Source: Methyloprofundus sp. (GTDB lineage Bacteria; Pseudomonadota; Gammaproteobacteria; Methylococcales; Methylomonadaceae). From it: 64,000 nucleotides of DNA. The position numbers and the translations under genes were made by a program. The stretch spans positions 2,459,630 to 2,523,629 of the forward strand of contig AP023240.1 in NCBI GenBank assembly GCA_016592635.1. Reading direction: 5' to 3'. How positions within the stretch are numbered: position 1 is the first letter of the stretch; the number at the start of each line of letters is the position of its first letter. This document shows positions 27,591 to 36,037 of the stretch, one piece after another. The notes under the pieces are model-generated. The model was given only the letters and a program-made list of their open reading frames with translations, was not told the origin of the DNA and searched no databases.

Positions 27591-27613
27591 CAAGGGGGCG
27601 ATAGCCCCCCTTG
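27591..27613. repeat. GC-rich hairpin between convergent genes
   Basis: CAAGGGGGC and GCCCCCCTTG pair around the loop GATA. It lies between the convergent hypothetical gene and the caspase-like gene. It has no following T-run on either side, so it looks like a short palindromic repeat rather than a standard terminator. Confidence 0.55.
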
Positions 27614-27710
27614 ACCCCCATCTTCCCACTACTTTAAGCATTATCCCATTTAGTTGATACCTTTGTTACCCTAAACTTCTTGAAAAGGGTAAAAAAATAA
27701 AGCAAAAAGT

Positions 27711-29780
27711 TTAACGAGCCCTGGCCAAACGAAACCCCCAGCTATCGTGACGTTCCCAAGGGTAGTCCCTATCGCGGTGAGCCACGCGCAACCTACGCAG
27801 TCCGCTGTAGAAAGAGCCACCACGCAGCACAAGTTTAGCGCCATCACTGGCATGATTTTTGCTTAAACATTTTTTCTCGCCACCGCTATAATTTTTATCG
27901 TATTTTGAGCAAGTCCACTCCCATACATTACCCGACATATCGTATAAGCCAAATGCATTGGGACGATAACTCGCAACAGTATTAGTATATTTTGCGCCAT
28001 CATCACAAGGAAAGAACTTACTCCAGTTATGCGCCTTATCAGCAATATTTGCATAACGACAAGCCTTAGCATCCACTGCACTTCCCCAAAAATAAGCCGT
28101 TTGGGTACCTGCGCGTGCAGCATATTCCCACTCAGCTTCCGTCGGCAAACGATAGCCACCCGCACTATTTTCATTAAGCCAGCCGATATAATTTTGCACA
28201 TCCATCCAGCTAACGCACACCACAGGATGCTGATTAGTTTGACTAAAACCGATATGATCCCAATAATGTCTTGCGCGCCAAGCCCATTGTTTTTCACTGT
28301 TGCTATAAGCATAACAACCTTGCTCTTTTATGTTCTGCTCAGCCTGCGTTCGATAGCCAGTAGCGCGTACAAATTTTCTAAATTCGCCCACAGTAACTTC
28401 TTTTTTGCCCATTTGGAAATCACTAACACAGACTTGATGCTGCTGTTCATCACTATCCCGATCTGTTTCCCAGTCGGGGCTACCCATTTGATAACAACTG
28501 CCTTGGATATTAGCCATATCTGGAGTTATACCCAGCTCTACAGGCGGATTAGGTGGTACTATCGGCACAGGATCTGGCTTGATAATCGGCAAATAAAACT
28601 GCGGCTGCACCCACTGCCCTGCTTTAATCTTAACCAGTCTTTGCTCAGTTTCATACCCATTGGCCGCAACCGTAATCGCTAGTTTTCCTACTGGCAAAGC
28701 ACTCAAATTTAACGGTTTCCCCTTACTCGCACGATATTCCATGCCATTGACCGTGATACGTGCATCAGGCACATAAACATTCACTTGCAATGAACCTGTT
28801 GCCAACAAGGGTGCAGGTGGCGGTACAACAGGCGTTAACTTGCCTGGTTGTACAGGCTCAGGCCCAGCATTATTATCCAATACAAAAATAAAATCACCTC
28901 GACTCAATTTAAAATCAGAAATTTTGCCATATTGCGGCATTTGTCGCACAGACTTTGGCACCTCTTCTTGTAAGTACATTCCTAATTCAGACCCTGTGAC
29001 ATAACCATCACCATTACGATCAGCCAAGCCATCTTCGAGCGCACTCACAAAAGCCGGTGTAAAGGTACTACTGGCAGGCACTTCGTCCTCTTCATTGCCC
29101 GCAGTAATAAATTGACGTACTGACTTGGTACTTAAACGACTGATATACTTTGGAGTATCTTTTAATGCTTTTGATTGAAAAACTGACCCCGAAAAACAAC
29201 TATCGAATAAAAACAAAGCATGCTTGGCATCCATATTACGCGACCAAGTCATAATTTGATTCATACTCAAAGCTTTACGTAAAAACCCTTTTTTATTCTG
29301 ATGCGGATTAGGCGCATCGGTCGGCACTAAATAGCCGCGCTTATCGCCGTCAAAACTATGCCCATGACCACTGTAAAAAAACAATAAACGATTACCCGCA
29401 TCGTAACCATACTCATCAATAAAATCATTAAATGCAGCGCGTAATTGTTTTTTATTAGGATTATCGACACGCACCACTTTAGTAAAACCTTGCTGATTAA
29501 GCATACGCTCCACGTCATCAAGCTCATCAGGTATCGCTGTCAGTGAAGGCCAGCCTGCCGTATAGTGACTAACACCTATCAATAAAGCGTAACTATTGTT
29601 ATATAGCTCAATCTGCTCACCTTTTTTGGTTATGATGTTAATAAGGCCTTTGCTTGTTGCCGGCGCAGCTGCTTGCTTCGCTATATTTACTTTTTTGCGC
29701 ACCTGCACATTATCTTGTGCACATGAAAATAGACCCGCCAGCATGATGAGAAACGTCACTCTCAATACATTCACTTGCAT
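27711..29780 (-). CDS. Lipoprotein with caspase-like (C14), PEGA-like and formylglycine-generating-enzyme-like domains
   Basis: 689 residues. A type II signal peptide ends in LAGLFSC with Cys20 as the lipidated residue. The caspase/metacaspase domain (about 60-230) has the catalytic dyad His139 (FFYSGHGHSF) and Cys195 (LFLFDSCFSGS). A calcium-loop-like segment DRNGDGYVTGSEL follows. A PEGA-like beta domain (about 335-400) comes next, then an SUMF1/FGE-sulfatase domain (about 425-685) with GYRLPTEAEWEYAARAG, FGLYDMSGNVWEWTCS and the closing LRGGSFYSG...WGFRLAR. It is probably a surface or periplasmic protease whose C-terminal lectin-like fold binds a partner. Such folds are also known as diversity-generating retroelement targets. 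It appears monocistronic. Confidence 0.87.
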   Translation of the reverse strand: MQVNVLRVTFLIMLAGLFSCAQDNVQVRKKVNIAKQAAAPATSKGLINIITKKGEQIELYNNSYALLIGVSHYTAGWPSLTAIPDELDDVERMLNQQGFTKVVRVDNPNKKQLRAAFNDFIDEYGYDAGNRLLFFYSGHGHSFDGDKRGYLVPTDAPNPHQNKKGFLRKALSMNQIMTWSRNMDAKHALFLFDSCFSGSVFQSKALKDTPKYISRLSTKSVRQFITAGNEEDEVPASSTFTPAFVSALEDGLADRNGDGYVTGSELGMYLQEEVPKSVRQMPQYGKISDFKLSRGDFIFVLDNNAGPEPVQPGKLTPVVPPPAPLLATGSLQVNVYVPDARITVNGMEYRASKGKPLNLSALPVGKLAITVAANGYETEQRLVKIKAGQWVQPQFYLPIIKPDPVPIVPPNPPVELGITPDMANIQGSCYQMGSPDWETDRDSDEQQHQVCVSDFQMGKKEVTVGEFRKFVRATGYRTQAEQNIKEQGCYAYSNSEKQWAWRARHYWDHIGFSQTNQHPVVCVSWMDVQNYIGWLNENSAGGYRLPTEAEWEYAARAGTQTAYFWGSAVDAKACRYANIADKAHNWSKFFPCDDGAKYTNTVASYRPNAFGLYDMSGNVWEWTCSKYDKNYSGGEKKCLSKNHASDGAKLVLRGGSFYSGLRRLRVAHRDRDYPWERHDSWGFRLARAR

Positions 29781-29821
29781 AATTTTATTTATTTACTTTA
29801 TTTGAATTTAAAATATAGCTC

Positions 29822-29852
29822 GTAGGGTGGAATAGCTTTAGCGTTTTCCACC
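29822..29852. repeat. Short palindromic repeat (GTAGGGTGGAA type)
   Basis: GTAGGGTGGAATAGC and TTTTCCACC form an imperfect hairpin in the gap between the caspase gene start and the IS element. It resembles the widespread GTAGGGTGG...CCACC intergenic palindromes. The sequence reads on into the IS target site at 29860-29867. Confidence 0.55.
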
Positions 29853-29867
29853 AGTATTAAACTTAAA

Positions 29868-31525
29868 CTGAAGTTTCCAAAAAAATCATCAAGCCACCAT
29901 GCGTAACAGTACGGCAATCAGTGGATTTATCGGGGAGTTGCTTGGTTTGGGGCAAACATGATTAAAATCCGGGTTCAATGCTGCCTCGGTAATGATGCGC
30001 CGCACGTCTGAAAAGGCAAAACTGGCGCGCCCTTTTACTTTGTGCCGACGCTCCGGATCCGCCTTTAAACGGTCGGCATAAATCCAGGTCAGCGTACTTG
30101 CCATCATACAAAAATTCAAATGATTGGTCACGGAATGCGCATTACGACACTGACTTTTTTGACTGCCGATGTCTTGTTTCAACTCCTTGAATCCTGATTC
30201 GATTTTCCATCTCGCACCATAAAACTCGATCATTTGCGTGACCGATAATGACAAGTCCGTGCTAAACAGTGCGATCCATTGCGTTTTACGAAAAACCCAC
30301 ACGACGCGTACTTTGCATTTTAAACTTTTCAGCATGACAATGCGTTCATGGGCAAGTACCGTACGCTGTTTGCCATAAAGAGTCACCTGATATTCGGCGG
30401 CTTCGTGACGAATGCATTTTGCCATTTCTGTTGCCGAACCCAAGCGCTGGCCATATTTTCGAGGTCTCCCTCGCTGCCCAGATTGTCTTGTCTCGGGAAG
30501 ATCATATAAAACACTATTACAGCGCAGGCGCGACAGAATATCAAACAGACTGCCTACCTCTTTGCGTACGGGCTTTAACAAACCTGCATTGCCAAACCAA
30601 CTATCGGTCACCGCGAGTATTTGCTTGCCGGAAAAATGATTTGCAACCCCGATGATCATCTGTGCAGCTTGGCCGATCTTGGTTTCAAACGACTGCAATC
30701 GACCTTTGATCTTCGCTCGATCGGATTGTGCATCAATCGCTTTCTGTGGAAGGTAGTGGCGAAAATCTAAAAACAAACAGGCCCAACGATTTTTTATTTG
30801 CTTGAGCAAACCGATGGCTACCACGTTTTGTGCCCATGGGTAGTCGCTTTGATTGGCTTTGGCCGCATGATCATAAATGGTTTCGCAACCAAAGATTTTT
30901 TTGCCCACTTTAGGGTTGATGAAATCATCCAGGGCAATTAATAATCGGTCGTCCGTTTCAGGGTTGTCGATCAGGTCCCAGGCTGTTTTCCATAAACCTT
31001 GCCACGGTAATTTGGTTGATGCCATGAATGTGTAAAATCGTTTCCGCTTGATATTGATACCGAACAGCGTTTCAAGGCTACGCCATAAATTGGAACTAAT
31101 GGAGGAAGTAAACGGGACAATGATCGACAGTAGCGTATAGGCAAATAACGAGGCTCTTTCTTTGCCGAGCGTGGTTTCTGAAAAATGTGATTGAAGAGGA
31201 GAAAGAAGATCGCGTAAAATGAACATGAATAAGGCTTTTTTGTTTGTATAATCAATTTGTTAGCACTGTTTATTATACTACAAAATACAGCCTTATTCAC
31301 TATCAACCTGTTGTTTTTAAAGTAATTTGTACTTAAATATTAGTAATTGCTAATATTTTTCGAAAATTAGACTTTCCTAATATTTGGCTGACAAAAAACT
31401 GGGAAACCAAGCTCAGCGATATATGGACTGTATGATTTTAATTGGATCTTGCGTGCAATGTGGCAAACCCATTAATAAATGCCCCTATCCGCCTATATAC
31501 CCCCCTAAAAACTGGGAAACTTCAG
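29868..31525 (-). mobile_element. Complete IS4-like insertion sequence with 11-bp inverted repeats and 8-bp target duplication
   Basis: The ends CTGAAGTTTCC (29868-29878) and GGAAACTTCAG (31515-31525) are exact inverted repeats. They are flanked by direct repeats AACTTAAA at 29860-29867 and 31526-31533. The element is 1658 bp and contains one full transposase gene on the minus strand. Between the transposase start and the right end are about 290 bases without a gene. The intact target duplication implies simple transposition without later rearrangement. Confidence 0.82.
29889..31226 (-). CDS. IS4-family DDE transposase
   Basis: 445 residues. The DDE triad is visible: Asp in LLIALDDFINPKVG, Asp in ILAVTDSWFGNAGLL, and Glu in the YREK-like motif YGARWKIESGFKELKQDIG. 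A helical insert follows the second Asp (PETRQSGQRGRPRKYGQRLG). The frame is complete. The protein should catalyse cut-and-paste movement of the surrounding element. Confidence 0.92.
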   Translation of the reverse strand: MFILRDLLSPLQSHFSETTLGKERASLFAYTLLSIIVPFTSSISSNLWRSLETLFGINIKRKRFYTFMASTKLPWQGLWKTAWDLIDNPETDDRLLIALDDFINPKVGKKIFGCETIYDHAAKANQSDYPWAQNVVAIGLLKQIKNRWACLFLDFRHYLPQKAIDAQSDRAKIKGRLQSFETKIGQAAQMIIGVANHFSGKQILAVTDSWFGNAGLLKPVRKEVGSLFDILSRLRCNSVLYDLPETRQSGQRGRPRKYGQRLGSATEMAKCIRHEAAEYQVTLYGKQRTVLAHERIVMLKSLKCKVRVVWVFRKTQWIALFSTDLSLSVTQMIEFYGARWKIESGFKELKQDIGSQKSQCRNAHSVTNHLNFCMMASTLTWIYADRLKADPERRHKVKGRASFAFSDVRRIITEAALNPDFNHVCPKPSNSPINPLIAVLLRMVA

Positions 31526-31533
31526 AACTTAAA

Positions 31534-31684
31534 CTATTGCACCTTTAATGCCACACGGCTTGAGTTGAGAATTACTCGGCTCCATGTATCAACCAGCCCT
31601 TGTCGGAAAACGTTATCTGCGCTTCGCTTGATAAGCTATTCCAACCTACTATACTATTACCTCAAAAATTTTGTCGTTCCTTAC
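31534..31684. other. Intergenic stretch between the IS and a DUF445 gene
   Basis: The 150 bases after the target duplication continue the sequence interrupted by the IS. I see no credible gene: reading frames crossing this stretch lack family similarity and run through the IS end. CGGAAAACGTTATCTGCGC is the only GC-richer patch. Confidence 0.5.
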
Positions 31685-32407
31685 TTATACAAAATAAAAT
31701 GCAGCCCCCATTAAGCCACCAAAAAATCCCCCCCACACAACCAGCCAACCTAGGTGCTCACGAATAATTTGCTGTACCATTTCTTTCACTATCTGCGGTG
31801 TTAGTTCAGCTAAACGCTTATCAATAACTGTCTCAATTTTTGAAGTAATATCCTCACCAATTTGATGCGCATTAAGCCCTTGCTTTAAGGCGGCTTTAAA
31901 TTTATCCGACTCGACCATTTCTGTTAAAGTCACTTGCATCTTCGCAGTAAAAGGTTCTTTTAAAGGAATCAACGCCTCTTCCCCGCCCATCATTTGCAGC
32001 ATACTCCCAAAAGAAGATTCCATAATGGAAGAAATCAGTCCTTCAAAAATACGGTCATAATCAACAACGGCTAATAAAGGCTCTAAATTGAGTACTTTTT
32101 CGCCTTGTTGCTCTTCTGTTTCAATAAATTGTTCTATATTTTCCAAGGTAAAAAACTGATGCATCATTAAGTGTTTAATGGAAACTTTAAACTCTTCAAA
32201 GCGATTTGGAATAATTCCCGAGCCATATAAAAGGGGCACTTTCTCAAACAACATATGAATCGCTATCCAGTTGGTTAGCGCACCTGATAAGGCAAAAAAA
32301 CCAATGGCTTTAATGAGGTCTGCATAAATTGGCGAGAAATAGCCTGCCACGATAATCAGTGCGGCTAAAAAATTGGTGATAAAACTTTTATTAAATATTT
32401 TGTTCAT
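31685..32407 (-). CDS. DUF445-family membrane protein
   Basis: 240 residues with two hydrophobic segments near the N-terminus (about 8-45; LRMI-type ALTNWIAIHMLFEKVPLLYGSG is the family hallmark), a long helical middle and a C-terminal membrane anchor (WLVVWGGFFGGLMGAAFYF). Family members are inner-membrane proteins of unknown function. The gene appears monocistronic, with a palindromic repeat in its upstream region. Confidence 0.88.
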   Translation of the reverse strand: MNKIFNKSFITNFLAALIIVAGYFSPIYADLIKAIGFFALSGALTNWIAIHMLFEKVPLLYGSGIIPNRFEEFKVSIKHLMMHQFFTLENIEQFIETEEQQGEKVLNLEPLLAVVDYDRIFEGLISSIMESSFGSMLQMMGGEEALIPLKEPFTAKMQVTLTEMVESDKFKAALKQGLNAHQIGEDITSKIETVIDKRLAELTPQIVKEMVQQIIREHLGWLVVWGGFFGGLMGAAFYFV

Positions 32408-32458
32408 TGATAGATAAATTATTGCTGTTTTTGCTGGAAATTTTTGAGAGTATTATGT

Positions 32459-32534
32459 GTAGGTTGATGAAGCATGCCCCCAACACACTAACTAGGTAAA
32501 CCACTGCTTGCTGGGGTTCGCAAACTCAACCTAC
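32459..32534. repeat. Palindromic repeat (GTAGGTTG/CAACCTAC family), imperfect copy
   Basis: Terminal GTAGGTTGATGAAGC and its counterpart TTCGCAAACTCAACCTAC flank a less conserved centre with CCCCCAAC and TGGGG arms. It belongs to the same family as the near-perfect copy at 33474-33548. Confidence 0.65.
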
Positions 32535-32581
32535 AAAATCTGTATTTTAAGTGGAAGTTATTCTTAACTTGAATCTCTTCC

Positions 32582-33442
32582 CTACTGACATGAAGTGTGT
32601 GCAACTGTTTGTATTAAGGCAACACCCGATACTAAGCTATTAGCCGCCTTCTGCTCAGCGAAAAAACCCTGCATATCAACGACTGTTGCTTTAGTTGAGT
32701 CATAAACCATTACCCCTATTTGATCATCTGGCTGTAAAAAACCCGTTTCACCAAATTCCGTATAACGGGTTGCGCCTAAGGAAATAATTATTTGTGAGGG
32801 TTGATGTAAAGCAAGCAAATAATGATGCAGGTTTTCTAATGGCCCAAAATCAACTTGTTTATTAAGGGTATTGATTATCCATTTAAGTAGCTTGCCATAA
32901 AAAAATTGATAGCCCGTTACCGGACTATCTACCCCATATTGCATCACCTTGTCATTACGTCGCAAATAAGAAACAATATGATAATTATCTAAAATCCCAC
33001 CACTTTGAAACTGGTCAATCGTTTGCCATTGTTGCGCGATGCCCGTACAAGAGGCTCCCCAGTTCTTTTTCTCACTAATTTTTTTAGCATTGGGCTTTCT
33101 AATAGAGCAGTCATTAAAAGCGGTAAATGCAAGCGCTTGCAAAGATGCAATATTGCCATCTTGGTAATTCACATCAAAAAGCACACATATTTCCGGCTCC
33201 ATATGTAAATTTAGCTCTCCAGAAAAATCTGCTTGCAGCTCAGTATGTGCTAGTGGAAAATCACCTAAAAAACTTGGGTGATCAGGTAAATAGATAGGAA
33301 AAATACCTTTTGGGGCATTTTCTTCCTCAGTGATAACATTGATAAAGTCGGCATCTTCACCTGCCTGACTTAAATGCTCAGCAAAATTACCCGCAATGCC
33401 AAAGACAGGGAGTGTTTTTAGCTGTTCAATACTTAGATTCAT
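32582..33442 (-). CDS. DUF5718-family protein (FAA-hydrolase-like)
   Basis: 286 residues from the ATG at 33442 (MNLSIEQLKTLPVFGIAGNF). A longer frame reaches up to 33505 only by reading through a palindromic repeat, so the shorter start is preferred. LHMEPEICVLFDVNYQDG and AFTAFNDCSIRKPNAKKISEKKNWG are reminiscent of the metal- and substrate-binding core of fumarylacetoacetate hydrolase-fold proteins. I recall such proteins as DUF5718; no reaction is established. Confidence 0.72.
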   Translation of the reverse strand: MNLSIEQLKTLPVFGIAGNFAEHLSQAGEDADFINVITEEENAPKGIFPIYLPDHPSFLGDFPLAHTELQADFSGELNLHMEPEICVLFDVNYQDGNIASLQALAFTAFNDCSIRKPNAKKISEKKNWGASCTGIAQQWQTIDQFQSGGILDNYHIVSYLRRNDKVMQYGVDSPVTGYQFFYGKLLKWIINTLNKQVDFGPLENLHHYLLALHQPSQIIISLGATRYTEFGETGFLQPDDQIGVMVYDSTKATVVDMQGFFAEQKAANSLVSGVALIQTVAHTSCQ

Positions 33443-33473
33443 TATTTTTCGTGCATTTTTAAAGATTATAAGC

Positions 33474-33548
33474 GTAGGTTGCGGATGAGGCACGAACCCC
33501 AACATGGTGGCGAAAATAGTTGGGGTTCGTGCCTCACCCGCAACCTAC
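33474..33548. repeat. Near-perfect 30-bp palindromic repeat (GTAGGTTG family)
   Basis: Arms 33474-33503 and 33519-33548 are inverted copies with one mismatch over 30 bases, around a 15-base loop. It occupies almost the whole gap between the DUF5718 gene and the next minus-strand gene (stop at 33553), so it could act as a processing or termination structure between them. Confidence 0.9.
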
Positions 33549-33552
33549 AATA

Positions 33553-34089
33553 TTATTCTAATTCTGCAACGGAACTAAGCTCTAATAAAACATTACGAAT
33601 ATATTCAGCATAGTCTTCACTTATTTCATCCCTCAAAACAGCATGATCCAACTTCTGAATAGGGATAACCTCCAAACTATATTCCTCACCAATTTCACGC
33701 ACAGTTTCTTCCTTTAAATCCAGAAGGTATTGTCTTTTATTACAATTATTACTCTGTAAATATTGCGTGGTAATGGGTAAAGTTTTATGATTAACTCTTT
33801 CCCAGCCAATGACAGGATGGTGCTCCATCCAGCCTACTGCCTCACTGTCATTGTCCTTAATATCGACATTGAATACCAAAATATAACGATCCTTTTCGGC
33901 AATAATAGTATTTACGTGCGCTACATTGTTGACACTATCAAAATCAAAATCGACAGGGACAAAATGCTTTTCGGTATTGCCATCACTATAGGTAATAAAA
34001 ACTGAATTAGAACTTTTTTGATATTGAAACGATCGCACTAAATCTAAGTTTATTTTGGTGTCACTATTAATTAAAAGGAAATTACTCAT
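33553..34089 (-). CDS. Hypothetical protein, 178 residues
   Basis: No family recognised. The protein is acidic, soluble and rich in beta strands in its first half (SVFITYSDGNTEKHFVPVDF; RYILVFNVDIKDND). The second half is helical (QYLLDLKEETVREIGEEYSL; EYIRNVLLELSSVAELE). There is no signal peptide or membrane segment. The palindromic repeat separates it from the DUF5718 gene on the same strand. Codon use looks like its neighbours, which supports a real gene. Confidence 0.6.
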   Translation of the reverse strand: MSNFLLINSDTKINLDLVRSFQYQKSSNSVFITYSDGNTEKHFVPVDFDFDSVNNVAHVNTIIAEKDRYILVFNVDIKDNDSEAVGWMEHHPVIGWERVNHKTLPITTQYLQSNNCNKRQYLLDLKEETVREIGEEYSLEVIPIQKLDHAVLRDEISEDYAEYIRNVLLELSSVAELE

Positions 34090-34198
34090 GAATTTTCCTG
34101 CAAATATATGTTAATTTATCAACTATTATACTGTGCACAGTCATAAGTACCCAAGCATAGTAGTAAAAATCCTAATAATTCACCCCATTTAAGTCTTT

Positions 34199-34720
34199 AT
34201 GAAAAATGCACTCATCCCCATCTTAGGTATTGCAGCCTATAGCGGTACGGGTAAAACCACCTTATTAACGCAGCTGATCCCCTTACTAAAAGAGCGCAAT
34301 ATACGAGTAGGACTCATCAAACACAGTCATCATAATTTTCAAATTGATAAGCCTGGAAAAGATAGTTATCGCTTACGTGAGGCAGGAGCAAGCCCGGTGA
34401 TGCTGGTATCCAGCCATAGACGCGCGATCATCACCGACTTCCCAACGCCTCAAGAACCTGATTTAAACGAGCAGCTAAGCTATTTTGATCAATCTCAACT
34501 CGATTTGCTGTTAGTAGAGGGCTTTAAAAGCGAGAGCTTTCCAAAAATCGAATTACACCGCCCCAGCCTTAATAATCCTCTACTCTATCCAAAGGATGAC
34601 ACCATTATTGCCATTGCTGCTGACGAGGAAATACCCTTACCTGAAGACTTTACTTACCTTGATTTAAATAATATTGCTCAAATTGCAAACTTTATAGATA
34701 CTTTTTTAAAAAAAACTTAG
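34199..34720 (+). CDS. mobB: Molybdopterin-guanine dinucleotide biosynthesis adaptor MobB
   Basis: 173 residues. P-loop AYSGTGKTTLL near the N-terminus, RVGLIKHSHHNFQIDKPGKD, and LLLVEGFKSESFPKIELHR are typical of MobB GTP-binding proteins that assist MobA in attaching GMP to molybdopterin in the cytoplasm. mobA is not adjacent. The length fits the family. Confidence 0.93.
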   Translation: MKNALIPILGIAAYSGTGKTTLLTQLIPLLKERNIRVGLIKHSHHNFQIDKPGKDSYRLREAGASPVMLVSSHRRAIITDFPTPQEPDLNEQLSYFDQSQLDLLLVEGFKSESFPKIELHRPSLNNPLLYPKDDTIIAIAADEEIPLPEDFTYLDLNNIAQIANFIDTFLKKT

Positions 34721-34861
34721 CTTCAAAAGTGGTAAAGCTATGTCCCCTTTGGATAAATGGCAACATCACTAGGTCTTAATTCTTATCAGCATGGCCATGT
34801 TAATTTTACCCCGAAAAATCAGGAAGAGCCTTAAAAATACAAGATATAAGAGAGCAGTTCA

Positions 34862-35908
34862 TTGACAAAAATACAAAACATCCAGGCCTTACGTGGTATA
34901 GCAGTACTATCCGTCACACTATACCACCTAAGTATTATTGAACAAAAATACGGGGGATCAATATCTATACTCCCTAAATTATTACAGTTTGGCATGTTTG
35001 GTGTTGATCTATTTTTTATCATTAGTGGTTTTGTAATGATAACGATTACAAGAGGAAAATTTCAAAATCAGCAACAGGCTTTAAAATTTATCTACCACCG
35101 AATAGCACGAATATATCCCAGCTATTGGGTATACTCCTTACTCGTGCTAGGTGTTTTTTTAATTCAGCCGACATGGGTTAATAGCACCCAAGAAAATCAG
35201 GTAGATATTATGGCATCATTCTTATTGGTTCCTGCCAATACTCTGCCACTTGTTATGGTTGGCTGGACCTTAATACATGAAATGTACTTCTATTTAATTT
35301 TCTTTATTTTGCTCTTAATTTCTGCTGAAAAAAATATAATGGCTACTCTTATAATTTGGACGGCAATAGTAATAATACTCAATACTTTTGTACTATTAAA
35401 CAACCCTGTTTTCAAAATAATTTCACATCCTTTAACTATTGAATTTATTGCTGGGTGTATTTTTGCAGTTGTTTTTTATCAAAAAAATATTCGCTTTCGA
35501 GTGCCCATTTTACTTGTAATGGCAGCTTTAACCTTAGCACTATCAATTTATGGGTTTTATTTATACCAAAATATCACAGAACAAATTGACCCTACCAATT
35601 GGTGGAGAGTATTGGTATTTGGCACCCCAGCATTATTGATAGTATTTTGCTTTATTTATGCAGAAAAAAGTGGGTATATCTTACCCTCGGCATTAATAAA
35701 AATAGGTGATGCATCCTATTCTATTTATTTATCGCATATATTAACTTTAAGTGCCACTGGCAGAGTTTGGGCCATGTTTGCCACTGATAGCATATCCGAT
35801 AATATCATCATGCTTCCAGTTCTACTGATAATTGTCCTCATAGTTGGAATCATTAGCTATCATTTGATAGAAAAACCACTACTGAAACTTAGTCATAGAA
35901 TTGCCTGA
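34862..35908 (+). CDS. Acyltransferase-3 family membrane protein (OafA/NodX-like)
   Basis: 348 residues with about ten membrane helices and the family start IQALRGIAVLSVTLYHL. HELMFY-like LIHEMYFYLIFFIL and FMISGFVMI-like DLFFIISGFVMI are also present. Such proteins acylate cell-surface sugars at the inner membrane. The start is a TTG at 34862 preceded by AAGAGAGCAG; no ATG gives the complete first helix. There is no SGNH domain at the C-terminus. Substrate unknown; surface polysaccharide modification is likely. Confidence 0.87.
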   Translation: MTKIQNIQALRGIAVLSVTLYHLSIIEQKYGGSISILPKLLQFGMFGVDLFFIISGFVMITITRGKFQNQQQALKFIYHRIARIYPSYWVYSLLVLGVFLIQPTWVNSTQENQVDIMASFLLVPANTLPLVMVGWTLIHEMYFYLIFFILLLISAEKNIMATLIIWTAIVIILNTFVLLNNPVFKIISHPLTIEFIAGCIFAVVFYQKNIRFRVPILLVMAALTLALSIYGFYLYQNITEQIDPTNWWRVLVFGTPALLIVFCFIYAEKSGYILPSALIKIGDASYSIYLSHILTLSATGRVWAMFATDSISDNIIMLPVLLIIVLIVGIISYHLIEKPLLKLSHRIA

Positions 35909-36037
35909 TGATTTAAAATAAATTTACACCACAACTGTAAAAGGTGGCGTACAATTTACGAGTGTAATAGGTACTCTTTTATGCCGTAAGATATGAATAC
36001 TACTAATTAATTCCTTCAAAAATGGAACAATTCAAAA

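Noticed and set aside
31432..31714. Plus-strand frames between the IS4-like element and the DUF445 gene, one with a CxxC motif
   Set aside because: They cross the right end of the IS and its target duplication, so they did not exist as genes before insertion and have no family features.
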